Shown here piece after piece: positions 40,753-48,991 of a stretch of DNA of 49,846 nucleotides. The number at the start of each line of letters is the position of its first letter. Within the stretch, counting starts at the first letter, position 1. This DNA comes from Erysipelotrichaceae bacterium. Its GTDB lineage: Bacteria; Bacillota_I; Bacilli_A; Erysipelotrichales; Erysipelotrichaceae. Location of the stretch: NCBI GenBank assembly GCA_017405675.1, contig JAFRAB010000046.1:1-49846 (forward strand). Reading direction: 5' to 3'. The translations under genes and the position numbers were made by a program. The notes under the pieces are model-generated. The model ran no database searches and was not told where the DNA came from. It was given only the letters and a program-made list of their open reading frames with translations.

Positions 40753-41409
40753 ATGATAGTAAATAACAGAGAAATACAGATATACAGAAAAATGAATGTA
40801 TCATCTGCACCGGCGGTTGTAGTGATAGGGGAACATGATAGTATTGAAGAAGTAATGAATCACATTGAATGTGACAATTATATCCTTATCAATATTGTAA
40901 CAGTTAACTGGAATGATGATCTTTCAGCGTGGTATATGGACAGACTGTTCAAATCAGATCAGCCATATAACGGTAAAGCAGATGATTTTATAAGAGAAAT
41001 AACTGATATTATAATTCCATCTATACAGATCGAGTTAAGGGATTCAGTGTCGTATTACAGTATTGCCGGTTATTCACTGGCTGGAATGTTTTCTCTTTAC
41101 AGCATCTATAAAACAGATATATTCAGACGTGTTGCTTCTGTATCCGGTTCTCTGTGGTATCCAGGACTGGTGGATTATATTGAGAAGGGGAAACCATGCG
41201 TAAAACCTGATAAGATCTACTTTTCGTTGGGTGACAGAGAAAATAAAAGCCGTAATGCCCTGATGGCCACGGTAAAGGACTGTACGATCCGTCTGAGAGA
41301 CTTTTATGCACAATGCGGAATAGATACCGTCTTTGAGGAAACCCCCGGAAATCACTTCCAGGACGCAGCAGAAAGACTTGCTAAAGGAATAAGCTGGATT
41401 CTTAAATAA
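40753..41409 (+). CDS. alpha/beta-hydrolase-fold esterase (Fes/IroE-like)
   Basis: 218 aa. GYSLAGMFSLY carries the nucleophile elbow (S108), followed by VASVSGSLWYPG, an acidic residue in FSLGDREN and a histidine in GNHFQD, giving a plausible catalytic triad. The SGSLWY block is typical of the esterase D / IroE-like family (ferric siderophore and other ester hydrolases). No signal peptide. TACAAT right after the rpsI terminator is a likely -10; start at 40753 has GAGGGT upstream. Substrate unknown. Confidence 0.85.
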   Translation: MIVNNREIQIYRKMNVSSAPAVVVIGEHDSIEEVMNHIECDNYILINIVTVNWNDDLSAWYMDRLFKSDQPYNGKADDFIREITDIIIPSIQIELRDSVSYYSIAGYSLAGMFSLYSIYKTDIFRRVASVSGSLWYPGLVDYIEKGKPCVKPDKIYFSLGDRENKSRNALMATVKDCTIRLRDFYAQCGIDTVFEETPGNHFQDAAERLAKGISWILK

Positions 41410-41412
41410 AAA

Positions 41413-41439
41413 TTAGCACTCTATACTTGACAGTGCCAA
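41413..41439 (+). promoter_or_regulatory. CIRCE element 1 (HrcA operator)
   Basis: TTAGCACTC, nine bases, CAGTGCCAA. The left half is perfect and the right half differs from GAGTGCTAA at two positions. The -35 TTGACA (41427-41432) lies across its centre and right arm, so HrcA binding would block RNA polymerase. Confidence 0.8.
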
Positions 41440-41454
41440 AATAATGGATATAAT
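41427..41454 (+). promoter_or_regulatory. hsp20 promoter
   Basis: TTGACA (41427-41432), a 16-base spacer and TATAAT (41449-41454). Transcription should start near 41461, inside CIRCE element 2. Confidence 0.8.
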
Positions 41455-41458
41455 ATAA

Positions 41459-41485
41459 TTAGCAGTCGGACAACAAGAGTGCTAA
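41459..41485 (+). promoter_or_regulatory. CIRCE element 2 (HrcA operator)
   Basis: TTAGCAGTC, nine bases, GAGTGCTAA: one mismatch to the CIRCE consensus. It covers the start of transcription. The centres of the two elements are 46 bases apart. Confidence 0.92.
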
Positions 41486-41517
41486 ATGTTATATGCAAGT
41501 AAAGGAGTGTTAAATAT

Positions 41518-41934
41518 ATGATTAATTACTTTTTAAGACCAGCCAGAAAATATGATGCAGGCAGAGAACTGTGGGATGATTTCTTCAATCATGATTTCTA
41601 TCCTCAGACAATCAGACAGATGAAGACAGATATTAAGGAAACTGAAACCGAATACCTGTTAGATATTGAAATGCCAGGTTACAATAAGGATAATGTTCAA
41701 ATAACCGTTAATGATGGCTATCTGACAGTTACCGGTACTAAGGAAGAGAACAGGGAATCAGGTGAAAAAAATTATGTCACCAGAGAAAGATATTCCGGAA
41801 AAGTATCAAGAAGCTGGTATATCGGTGATGTAAACCTTGAAGATGTCAAAGCAAGTTTCACTGATGGAATTCTGAAAATCAGCGTTCCTAAGGAAGACAG
41901 AAAAAAGGAAATCAGTTATATTAAAATTGATTAA
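41518..41934 (+). CDS. Hsp20/alpha-crystallin small heat-shock protein
   Basis: 138 aa. ATP-independent holdase that keeps unfolded proteins soluble. The alpha-crystallin domain covers about residues 35-135 with IEMPGYNKDNVQITVNDGYLTV, the PGY and the conserved FTDGILKISVPK near the end. The two CIRCE sites place it under the HrcA repressor, which is normally seen on dnaK and groESL; small heat-shock genes in Bacillota are more often under CtsR or sigma factors. AAAGGAGTG ribosome binding site. Confidence 0.96.
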   Translation: MINYFLRPARKYDAGRELWDDFFNHDFYPQTIRQMKTDIKETETEYLLDIEMPGYNKDNVQITVNDGYLTVTGTKEENRESGEKNYVTRERYSGKVSRSWYIGDVNLEDVKASFTDGILKISVPKEDRKKEISYIKID

Positions 41935-41938
41935 CAGA

Positions 41939-41960
41939 GAAGCCGGGTTCATCCGGCTTC
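41939..41960 (+). terminator. hairpin after hsp20
   Basis: GAAGCCGG and CCGGCTTC form a perfect eight-bp stem with a six-base loop. A good T run is missing, so termination may be partial; it could also stabilise the mRNA end. Confidence 0.6.
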
Positions 41961-42041
41961 CATCTGTTTCCTTAAATATCAGTGTGATTTGTGCTGAATA
42001 AATTAAGATTAAAAAAACAGAAAATATTATCCAAAATAACC

Positions 42042-42071
42042 TTGACGAAGCAGATAAGTTACTGATATAAT
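42042..42071 (+). promoter_or_regulatory. tRNA-Glu promoter
   Basis: TTGACG (42042-42047), 18-base spacer, TATAAT (42066-42071), 17 bases before the mature tRNA. Confidence 0.75.
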
Positions 42072-42088
42072 AAACAAGCCGTTAAGAT

Positions 42089-42165
42089 GGTCCGTTGGAG
42101 AAGAGGTTTAACTCACATGCCTTTCACGCATGCACTCACGGGTTCGAATCCCGTACGGGCTACCA
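42089..42165 (+). tRNA. tRNA-Glu (anticodon TTC)
   Basis: Full cloverleaf with anticodon loop CTTTCAC (TTC), T arm GGTTCGAAT and encoded CCA. The acceptor stem GGTCCGT/ACGGGCT contains G-U at pairs 1-72 and 3-70. Confidence 0.95.
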
Positions 42166-42176
42166 TTTACGATCAG

Positions 42177-42205
42177 CGAACTATTTGCGAAAGTAGTTCG
42201 TTTTA
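42177..42205 (+). terminator. terminator after tRNA-Glu
   Basis: CGAACTA and TAGTTCG stem followed by TTTTAT. Confidence 0.75.
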
Positions 42206-42226
42206 TATAGATAGTTGCTTGACGTC

Positions 42227-42255
42227 TTGAAATGATGTTAAGTAAATGCTACAAT
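42227..42255 (+). promoter_or_regulatory. tRNA-Lys promoter
   Basis: TTGAAA (42227-42232), 17-base spacer and TGCTACAAT, an extended -10 (TACAAT 42250-42255), ten bases before the tRNA. Confidence 0.7.
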
Positions 42256-42264
42256 TACAGTGCT

Positions 42265-42340
42265 GCTTTGATAGCTCAGATGGTAGAGCAACTGACTCTT
42301 AATCAGTGGGTCTAGGGTTCGAGTCCCTATCGGAGCACCA
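42265..42340 (+). tRNA. tRNA-Lys (anticodon CTT)
   Basis: Cloverleaf with D arm GCTC/GAGC, anticodon stem ACTGA/TCAGT enclosing loop CTCTTAA (CTT), T arm TAGGG/CCCTA and encoded CCA. Acceptor stem GCTTTGA/TCGGAGC with two G-U pairs. Confidence 0.95.
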
Positions 42341-42351
42341 TTTGTTATATG

Positions 42352-42394
42352 AGGCTTTATGGAGGATGCAGTTGTTTTTCATAAGGCCTTTTTT
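42352..42394 (+). terminator. terminator after tRNA-Lys
   Basis: AGGCTTTATG pairs with CATAAGGCCT (one G-U pair) across a loop of about 18 bases, followed by six T. Confidence 0.75.
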
Positions 42395-42446
42395 GTTCCT
42401 TATGTAAATTACAGGAATGAACTGCAGGGTAGAAATGAGGTGCTAT

Positions 42447-42677
42447 ATGTTTAATTATCAAATTCTCAAATCAAGAATCATTACAGTATTTGGCTCTCAG
42501 AAAAACTTTGCCAAAGCCATGCGTATCAATGAATCCACCTTGTCAAAGAAAATGAACGGTGTATCCTTTTTTGACCAGGACGAAATTGATTCCGCAGTTT
42601 CCCTGTTAGGAATACCGCGCGAGCAGATCGTGGAGTATTTCTTCACGAAGGAAACTGCTCCTGCATATTCACATTAA
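42447..42677 (+). CDS. small Cro-like HTH protein (DUF739 type)
   Basis: 76 aa. SRIITVFGSQKNFAKAMRINESTLSKKMNG is the helix-turn-helix of DUF739/Cro-like proteins usually found in prophages, but no other phage genes are near. ATG at 42447 follows GAGGTG; the frame extends to an ATG at 42417 whose ribosome binding site is too close. It lies 80 bases before the Y-family polymerase gene in the same direction and could regulate it through the dyad at 42732. That link is inference. Confidence 0.8.
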   Translation: MFNYQILKSRIITVFGSQKNFAKAMRINESTLSKKMNGVSFFDQDEIDSAVSLLGIPREQIVEYFFTKETAPAYSH

Positions 42678-42725
42678 CATCAGCAGACGCACTGCCACAC
42701 GTTTGCTTGAATTTTAATCTAGTGG

Positions 42726-42755
42726 TATAATAAAGACAATCAGAGGATTGTCTTT
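42726..42755 (+). promoter_or_regulatory. promoter plus perfect hairpin enclosing the polymerase ribosome binding site
   Basis: TGGTATAAT is an extended -10 (TATAAT 42726-42731) with TTGCTT 17 bases upstream. It is followed directly by AAAGACAATC (42732-42741), loop AGAG and GATTGTCTTT (42746-42755), a perfect 10-bp inverted repeat ending in T residues before the ATG at 42758. The AGAGG ribosome binding site lies in loop and stem. The dyad spans the predicted transcription start, so it may be a repressor operator, or, in read-through RNA, a hairpin that hides the ribosome binding site or terminates. Confidence 0.65.
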
Positions 42756-42757
42756 TT

Positions 42758-44245
42758 ATGTCGGATAACAGAACATATCTATGCATTGACCTTAAATCAT
42801 TCTACGCCTCAGTAGAATGTATTGAACGTGGTCTGAATCCTCTGACAACCAATCTGGTAGTAGCTGATGAAAGCCGTACCCAGAAGACTATCTGTCTGGC
42901 TGTTTCTCCGGCTCTGAAAATGTATGGGATCCCGGGAAGGCCAAGACTGTTCGAGGTTTATGCTAAAGTAAAGGATATAAACAAACAGAGAAAACAGCAG
43001 GCTTACAGACACAGATTTACAGGCAAATCACGGGATTTTGTGGCTTTACAGGCTGATCCTAATCTGGAACTTGATTTCATCGTTGCTGAGCCCCGTATGC
43101 AGTTCTACATGGATTACAGTGACAGGATCTATAATATTTATCTGAAATACATTTCACGGGAAGACATTCATGTCTATTCCGTGGATGAAGTATTCATGGA
43201 TATAACCGGATATCTGAAAAAGTATAATAATTCCCCGCATGAAATGGCCATGACTATTATTAAGGATGTTCTGCGGGAAACAGGTATTACCGCAACTGCC
43301 GGTATCGGCACAAATATGTATCTGGCAAAAGTCGCCATGGACATTGTAGCCAAACACGTACCGGCTGATGAAGATGGGGTCAGAATTGCCAGTCTTGATG
43401 AAATATCATACCGTGAAAAACTGTGGGACCATCTGCCGTTAAGAGATTTCTGGCGTATCGGCAACGGCATTTACCGCCGACTTGATAAATACGGTCTTTC
43501 CACAATGGGAGATGTAGCCAGGTTTTCAATCGAAAACAGTGCTGTTCTGTTCAAGGAATTCGGAATAAATGCGGAACTGCTGATAGATCATGCCTGGGGC
43601 TGGGAACCGTGTACGATCAAGGAAATAAAGGAATATGTACCGCAGAATAACAGTCTCAGCAGCGGACAGGTACTTGCTGAACCGTATCCGTATGATAAGG
43701 CCAGGATAATAGTTACCGAAATGATCGACGGTCTGTCACTGCAGCTGATAGAAAAAAAGGTCGTCACTGACCAGCTGGGATTATTCCTGAATTATGATAC
43801 TTCAAACATTACCGATGACTATGATGGAGAAATAGTTCTGGATTATTATGGCAGACCTGCACCTAAATCAGCAGGCGGAAGCATAAATCTTAACGAGTTT
43901 ACCGCTTCATCTTCAGTTATGATGAAAGCCATGCTGAAACTGTTTGACGGCATAGCTGACAGAAAGCTGACTGTCAGAAAAATAACTGTTTGTGCTAATA
44001 AGGTTCTGCCGACGGATAAGCTTGATGATTCATACAGACAGCTTGATCTTTTCACTGATCCGGAAGAAATGGAAAAGAATGAAAAAGACAATAAAGCACA
44101 GTCAGAAAAGGATGCCAGAGCCCGGGAAGCAGTACTTAAGATCAGATCCAGGTTTGGTAAAAATGCTGTTATAAGGGGAACAAGCATGCAGGAAGGAGCA
44201 ACCGCAAGAGACCGCAACCGTCAGATTGGCGGCCATAAATCATGA
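42758..44245 (+). CDS. Y-family DNA polymerase (UmuC/UvrX-like)
   Basis: 495 aa. Error-prone lesion-bypass polymerase. CIDLKSFYASVE carries catalytic D11, and YSVDEVFMDIT carries D143 and E144. The finger/palm/thumb regions follow (GIGTNMYLAKVAMD, then WRIGNGIYRRLDKYGLST helix-hairpin-helix). Near residue 425-430 QLDLF matches the sliding-clamp-binding pentamer. The ~65-residue lysine/glutamate-rich tail is typical of UvrX/UmuC-type proteins of Bacillota. Usually SOS-induced; no canonical Gram-positive LexA box (GAAC-N4-GTTC) is seen, but the hairpin/dyad just upstream may serve. Confidence 0.92.
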   Translation: MSDNRTYLCIDLKSFYASVECIERGLNPLTTNLVVADESRTQKTICLAVSPALKMYGIPGRPRLFEVYAKVKDINKQRKQQAYRHRFTGKSRDFVALQADPNLELDFIVAEPRMQFYMDYSDRIYNIYLKYISREDIHVYSVDEVFMDITGYLKKYNNSPHEMAMTIIKDVLRETGITATAGIGTNMYLAKVAMDIVAKHVPADEDGVRIASLDEISYREKLWDHLPLRDFWRIGNGIYRRLDKYGLSTMGDVARFSIENSAVLFKEFGINAELLIDHAWGWEPCTIKEIKEYVPQNNSLSSGQVLAEPYPYDKARIIVTEMIDGLSLQLIEKKVVTDQLGLFLNYDTSNITDDYDGEIVLDYYGRPAPKSAGGSINLNEFTASSSVMMKAMLKLFDGIADRKLTVRKITVCANKVLPTDKLDDSYRQLDLFTDPEEMEKNEKDNKAQSEKDARAREAVLKIRSRFGKNAVIRGTSMQEGATARDRNRQIGGHKS

Positions 44246-44290
44246 TAATTTCATATAATCTATGCTAAAATGTTCATAGAGGTGATCGAA

Positions 44291-44722
44291 TTGCCTAGTT
44301 ATAAGGGAACACTTAATGTAACAGCTCACGAGCTTTACATTGCACTGCTGGAACAGTCCATCGCTGAGATCAAACAGATAACAGGAAAGGAACTGACCAT
44401 AGACGAACTTGAAAAAGGTTATAAATATAAAGCCAAGAAACAGGTTGGCAAGGAAATAAAGGATGCTACCGTTCATTTCAAGAAAACGGAACCGGACAGA
44501 AAAATTCATGTAACATATTCTCTGGAACAGTATTTTTATGAAATGAATTACATATTGACACCGTTAAGTGAAGACAGTGTAGAGTTTTCATATAGTCAGA
44601 CAATGAGTAACGAAAAAATGAACTTCATTCAGAAAATGATGTTTGAAAATAAAATGAAGAGATGGATGAAAGCATTGGAAAAGGTAATTCTGAATAAAAG
44701 ACATACCGGCAATGAGGGGTAG
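44291..44722 (+). CDS. DUF3284 family protein
   Basis: 143 aa. Matches DUF3284 by the N-terminal hydrophobic/helix pattern and the late FSYSQTMSNEKMNFIQKMMFENKMKRWMKALEK, which has a SRPBCC-like ligand-binding layout. Function unknown. The frame extends upstream to an ATG at 44270, but that ATG overlaps a -10-like TGCTAAAAT; GAGGTGAT followed by TTG at 44291 is the better start. It is three bases from dxs and probably cotranscribed. Confidence 0.75.
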   Translation: MPSYKGTLNVTAHELYIALLEQSIAEIKQITGKELTIDELEKGYKYKAKKQVGKEIKDATVHFKKTEPDRKIHVTYSLEQYFYEMNYILTPLSEDSVEFSYSQTMSNEKMNFIQKMMFENKMKRWMKALEKVILNKRHTGNEG

Positions 44723-44725
44723 TTT

Positions 44726-46570
44726 ATGGAGTTGTTAGACAGAATATCAGGTCCTAATGATATTAAAAATCTGCCTGCGGATCAGCTTGATCAGCTGGCA
44801 AAGGAAATAAGAGAATATCTGCTGGTAATAACCAGCCGAAATGGAGGACATCTGGCCAGTAATCTGGGAATCGTAGAGATAACGATCGCATTGCATCGTT
44901 TTCTTGACTTTCCTAAGGATAAACTGGTTTTTGATGTTGGGCATCAGTCATATGTTCATAAGATCCTTACTGGCCGTAAGGATGCAATGATGAGTTTAAG
45001 ACAGCTTGATGGAATAAGCGGATTCCCTGATCCTTCGGAAAGTGACTGTGACAGTTTCGTGGCCGGTCATGCTTCAACTGCTGTTTCAGCAGCACTGGGA
45101 TTTGCTCATGCCAGAGAATTGAAGAAGACAGATGAGAAAGTAGTTACAGTAATAGGGGACGGATCACTTACTGGCGGCATGGCTCAGGAAGCTCTTAACA
45201 ATGCTTCGAATCTTAAAAGCAACATGATCATTGTTCTTAACGATAACGAAAGAAGCATTTCAAGAAATGTCGGCGGTTTATCAAACTATTTGGGTAAGAT
45301 CAGAACCAGTAAGAGATATCTTGATGCCAAAAGAGCAGTGACTGAGGGTTTACGCAAGGTTCCGGGTGTTGGTGAAGCGATGATTTCAGGCCTCCGTACC
45401 GCCAAGGAATCCGTAAAGAGACTGGTTGTTTCCGGAATGTATTTTGAGGATCTGGGACTTACTTACATCGGACCGATTGACGGACATGATATCAAACAGG
45501 TTTATGAAGCATTGGTGAATGCCTCTAAAATAGAAGGACCTGTCATAATACACTGCCTGACAAAGAAGGGTAAGGGTTATTTACCAGCTCAGCAGCATCC
45601 TGCTTTGTACCACGGTGTTGATCCGTTTGATATCAAAACAGGAGTTGTCAGCGGGAAAAAGTCACGGAAAAGCTATACAGAGATCTTTTCAGAAAAGATG
45701 ATCCAGCTGGCAGGAAATGATGACAGAATAGTAGCGATAACAGCTGCGATGCCTTTTGGTACAGGGCTGTATAATTTTAAAAAACAGTATCCGGAACGTT
45801 TCTTTGATGTCGGTATTGCGGAAGAGCATGCCATAACATTTGCAGCCGGACTTGCTACAGCAGGAATGAAACCTGTCGTAGCATTATATTCAACATTCCT
45901 GCAAAGAGGATACGATCAGCTTCTGCATGATGTCTGCATGATGCAGCTTCCTGTTGTTCTGGCAATTGACAGAGCGGGTCTGGTAGGAAATGATGGCAAA
46001 ACGCATCAGGGTATATTTGATGAAGGTTTCCTCAGTACCATACCTGGTCTGACAGTAATGTCACCTAAAAACGGACAGGAACTTGAGGATATGCTGGAAT
46101 TTGCTGTTAATTACGATAAGCCTATAGTAATCAGATATCCAAGAGGAAAAGTCTGTGATAGTCTGAACAATTACCGTCAGATGGTAAAACTGAATGAAAA
46201 TGAGATTTTATTACAGGGCAGAGATGTATGCATAATGGCTTCCGGTACTATGGTTTCAGAAGCATATAAAGCCTGTGAAATTCTTAGGAATGAAGGATAT
46301 GAACCTACTTTGGTAAATATCAGATTTCTGCATGACATTGACAGGGAACTGATTCTGAAGATGTCTGAAATACATTCACTGTTTGTTATTGCTGAAGAGG
46401 TTGTTTATACCGGTAGCTATGCTGAAAGATGCCGTGCTGCTTTTGATAATATAAGAATTGAAGCTGTAACTTTACCTGACAAATATATTGAGCATGGTTC
46501 AGTTGATCAGCTGAGGCAGAGATATCATATTACGGCGGAAGATATAGTGAATAAAGCAAAAGAAGTGTGA
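44726..46570 (+). CDS. dxs: 1-deoxy-D-xylulose-5-phosphate synthase
   Basis: 614 aa. First step of the MEP isoprenoid pathway: pyruvate plus glyceraldehyde-3-phosphate to DXP, with thiamine pyrophosphate and Mg. The TPP motif GDGSLTGGMAQEALNNA, HQSYVHKILTGR, GHASTAVSAALGFA, VGIAEEHAI and DRAGLVGNDGKTHQG are all present and the length is normal. GAGGGGTAG ribosome binding site. Demand for TPP links it loosely to the thiT riboswitch gene. The terminator overlaps its stop codon. Confidence 0.96.
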   Translation: MELLDRISGPNDIKNLPADQLDQLAKEIREYLLVITSRNGGHLASNLGIVEITIALHRFLDFPKDKLVFDVGHQSYVHKILTGRKDAMMSLRQLDGISGFPDPSESDCDSFVAGHASTAVSAALGFAHARELKKTDEKVVTVIGDGSLTGGMAQEALNNASNLKSNMIIVLNDNERSISRNVGGLSNYLGKIRTSKRYLDAKRAVTEGLRKVPGVGEAMISGLRTAKESVKRLVVSGMYFEDLGLTYIGPIDGHDIKQVYEALVNASKIEGPVIIHCLTKKGKGYLPAQQHPALYHGVDPFDIKTGVVSGKKSRKSYTEIFSEKMIQLAGNDDRIVAITAAMPFGTGLYNFKKQYPERFFDVGIAEEHAITFAAGLATAGMKPVVALYSTFLQRGYDQLLHDVCMMQLPVVLAIDRAGLVGNDGKTHQGIFDEGFLSTIPGLTVMSPKNGQELEDMLEFAVNYDKPIVIRYPRGKVCDSLNNYRQMVKLNENEILLQGRDVCIMASGTMVSEAYKACEILRNEGYEPTLVNIRFLHDIDRELILKMSEIHSLFVIAEEVVYTGSYAERCRAAFDNIRIEAVTLPDKYIEHGSVDQLRQRYHITAEDIVNKAKEV

Positions 46571-46589
46571 TGATTTCACACTTTTTTTG
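46563..46589 (+). terminator. intrinsic terminator after dxs
   Basis: AAGTGTGA and TCACACTT with a five-base loop and a seven-T tail; the stem includes the dxs stop codon. Confidence 0.9.
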
Positions 46590-46735
46590 ATAAACAGCAT
46601 GTTTTTGCCATTGCCTAATAGTTACTCTAAGCATAAAATACTTAACCTTTAGATTTTGTGAACTATAAAATACATGGTATAATAAAATTTATTCATATTT
46701 CATTTAAGGATTTTAATCTATTTAAGGAGGATTTT

Positions 46736-47779
46736 ATGAAGAAACACATTGCAATTATTATGTTTCTGGTAGTATGTCTGTCGCTTTTAACAGGATGCGG
46801 TCGGTCATCAAATGAACCGCAACCCGAACCAGAGCCAGAGCTGACTGATGTAAAAGGTTTGTGGATCGCACCTGATTATGATGTTGAAGGCTTTATACTT
46901 GTTGCAAAAATTGATAATGAGTATATTGGTATTTTTGAATTAGATAAAGAAAATCCATCACGTATATGGCCATTATTTATGGGAAGTGTAGAAAACGGTG
47001 GCTCTGTAGCAGAAAATGGCTCTTGGATATCAAAGCCTGCTAAAAACAATGCATATCTGAATGATGAGGATCATACAATCACGCTAAAAGAAGGTCAGCT
47101 GTTATTCGATGTCAGCATAAAAGAAAATGAATTTGATCACACGGCAGAAACAGTTTTCATCCGTGGCGAATGGGATGATTCAAAGATGCCATGGATTAGA
47201 TGGGGAGATAATGCAAGTTTTGTCAAAGATCTTGAAATCAAAGATTCAAAATGGGCTTTTGTCAATAATCGTTTATACTACTATATGGACATTTACAACC
47301 CAAATAACGACATTATGGTAACCCGTCCAAGATTCCTGATAGAAGCAAAGGATGCTTCAGGAAATGTGCTCGATACTACGAGGCCGGAATTACATCATAT
47401 TAGTCCTGGAGAAGAGATTATCACAGCAGGCATAATTTCACTTGATAATATTTCTCCTGCAACAGTAACATTTACAAAAGATCCGTATCTCGAAGAATAT
47501 CTGCATACCGGAGAGTTTACGGAAATAGCACCGCTCGAAATAAAAGACATCAGTTACAGCAGCTACACCGTAAACGGTAAGATTGTAAATACTGAAGGAG
47601 GGGAAAAACGTGAGTATACCGTTGCTGCTATTATTTTCGATGATAATGGAAATATTATTGATATTGATACAATATCAGGAGACGTAGCTGCAAACGGTGA
47701 GAGCGAGTTTACTCTCTCGTTACATAGCCAGGATACAACAAGCGCTAAGGTGTTTGTTACAGAAAAACCACTATGGTAA
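46736..47779 (+). CDS. lipoprotein, unknown, with glutamate/proline linker
   Basis: 347 aa. Signal peptide with lipobox LTGC (C21), then a PEPEPEPE linker and an extracytoplasmic part. The first ~150 residues contain GLWIAPDYDVEGFILVAKIDNEYIGIF; the rest looks like two beta-sandwich (FxLYD/immunoglobulin-like) domains (NNRLYYYMDIYNPNNDIMV, SSYTVNGKIVNTEGGEKREYTVAAIIFDDNGNII). Function unknown. Longer frame from 46658 lacks a ribosome binding site; AAGGAGGAT precedes ATG 46736. Codon choice is somewhat more AT-rich than its neighbours, which may indicate transfer. Promoter with TATAAT at 46678-46683. Confidence 0.82.
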   Translation: MKKHIAIIMFLVVCLSLLTGCGRSSNEPQPEPEPELTDVKGLWIAPDYDVEGFILVAKIDNEYIGIFELDKENPSRIWPLFMGSVENGGSVAENGSWISKPAKNNAYLNDEDHTITLKEGQLLFDVSIKENEFDHTAETVFIRGEWDDSKMPWIRWGDNASFVKDLEIKDSKWAFVNNRLYYYMDIYNPNNDIMVTRPRFLIEAKDASGNVLDTTRPELHHISPGEEIITAGIISLDNISPATVTFTKDPYLEEYLHTGEFTEIAPLEIKDISYSSYTVNGKIVNTEGGEKREYTVAAIIFDDNGNIIDIDTISGDVAANGESEFTLSLHSQDTTSAKVFVTEKPLW

Positions 47780-47850
47780 AAATGACGGAATGTTCTGTTA
47801 TTTTAAGTAATTAATTAAAACATACTGCTTACTGGCAGAGCAACTCATAA

Positions 47851-47888
47851 AAAAGGAAGGAATTTCGTAAGAAAGGCCTTCCTTTTAT
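47851..47888. terminator. bidirectional intrinsic terminator
   Basis: AAAAGGAAGG and CCTTCCTTTT form a perfect 10-bp stem between the convergent lipoprotein and lipid-kinase genes. Confidence 0.88.
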
Positions 47889-47925
47889 TAATGGTAGTAG
47901 TGATTGAACGTTTATAAAGTGATAT

Positions 47926-48831
47926 TTATTTTATAACTGATTTATCAGCAAGTATGCTGATAGCCTGATGAACCACTTTGAAGTCGATTTCTGGCGGGTT
48001 TCCTCCATATTCACCGTCAAGAGACCATTCAGTGTTGGAATCAGCATATATTTTACATTCTTTTATTTTTCTGTAATCAATAAATTGATTAGTCAGGTCG
48101 CCGTTAAGCAGGGAAACCGCCAGTCCGGTAACATCCTGAATATGCTCTGGACACTTTACCAGAAGCAGTTCAAATACTCCGTCAGTAAGGTCTGACACTG
48201 AAAGACTGCTGAGTCTGACACCAGCTACTGAAAGTGAATTGCAGATGGCTCCGAATAGATAATCTCCTTCGATGAAATCTTCTCCTGTATCTATTTTCAA
48301 ATGACATTTCATTGACAGCATTTCCGGTAAAAGGGAAATACCGTTAAGAATGTAGGCAGCATATCCCATGATGTTTTTGAAAGTCTGATCGGTACTGTAA
48401 CTGACGGAAGATAATGAACCGAAAGATGCAACATAAGAAAAGTAGGTGTTATTAAAACAACCCAGGTCATAGTCTATGACGTTGTTATCATGAATGATAT
48501 TACACGCTTTATATATATCGGTTACAAGTCCCAGATTTTTGGAAAAATCATTTGTTGTTCCTGCCGGGATATATCCTAAAACCGGTTTATAGTCCAACTT
48601 CATTATTTCGTTTATTGCTCTGTTCAGAGTACCGTCACCACCAACACAGACTATTCTGTCATATCTTTCAGCAGACAGATAATTACTCAGCAGAAGATGG
48701 GAATCAGAACTGATTGGAAACACCGTTACACTGGTGTCAACAGCTGACAGTTCATCTATAATATCAAAGGTATGAACCTTATTGCGACCGTTTCCCGTAA
48801 TACTGTTGATTATCAGAAGCGTTTTATTCAT
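47926..48831 (-). CDS. diacylglycerol/lipid kinase family protein
   Basis: 301 aa DAGK-catalytic-fold enzyme. GGDGTLNRAINE (64-75), IPAGTTNDFSKNL and SLDGEYGG near the C-terminus are the nucleotide- and metal-binding motifs of DgkB/YegS-type lipid kinases, which phosphorylate diacylglycerol or another lipid to recycle it. No membrane segment, so it acts at the membrane surface. GGGAG ribosome binding site; TATAAT upstream on the minus strand. Substrate uncertain. Confidence 0.9.
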   Translation of the reverse strand: MNKTLLIINSITGNGRNKVHTFDIIDELSAVDTSVTVFPISSDSHLLLSNYLSAERYDRIVCVGGDGTLNRAINEIMKLDYKPVLGYIPAGTTNDFSKNLGLVTDIYKACNIIHDNNVIDYDLGCFNNTYFSYVASFGSLSSVSYSTDQTFKNIMGYAAYILNGISLLPEMLSMKCHLKIDTGEDFIEGDYLFGAICNSLSVAGVRLSSLSVSDLTDGVFELLLVKCPEHIQDVTGLAVSLLNGDLTNQFIDYRKIKECKIYADSNTEWSLDGEYGGNPPEIDFKVVHQAISILADKSVIK

Positions 48832-48991
48832 CAGATATTTCTCCCGTTTATTGACTTAATTATACCACGTTATTATTCTCTGGATTATTCTAACAATTAT
48901 GCCGATATGTTTCAAATGAGGGCAGATTGCACATAACTGGAATAAGAACAGCCATATGTTATAATTAAAACAAATATACAGGAGAAAAAGT

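Noticed and set aside
41413..41485. A single CIRCE element split by a 55-base gap (TTAGCACTC ... GAGTGCTAA)
   Set aside because: Each outer half has its own partner at the standard nine-base spacing, so two complete CIRCE elements explain it better.
43846..44217. A 123-codon antisense frame inside the Y-family polymerase gene
   Set aside because: Serine/leucine-rich shadow of a well-supported gene, with no ribosome binding site or promoter.
42447..44245. Prophage or integrated element suggested by a Cro-like HTH next to two tRNAs
   Set aside because: No integrase, attachment-site repeats or structural genes; the flanking genes are ordinary chromosomal ones.
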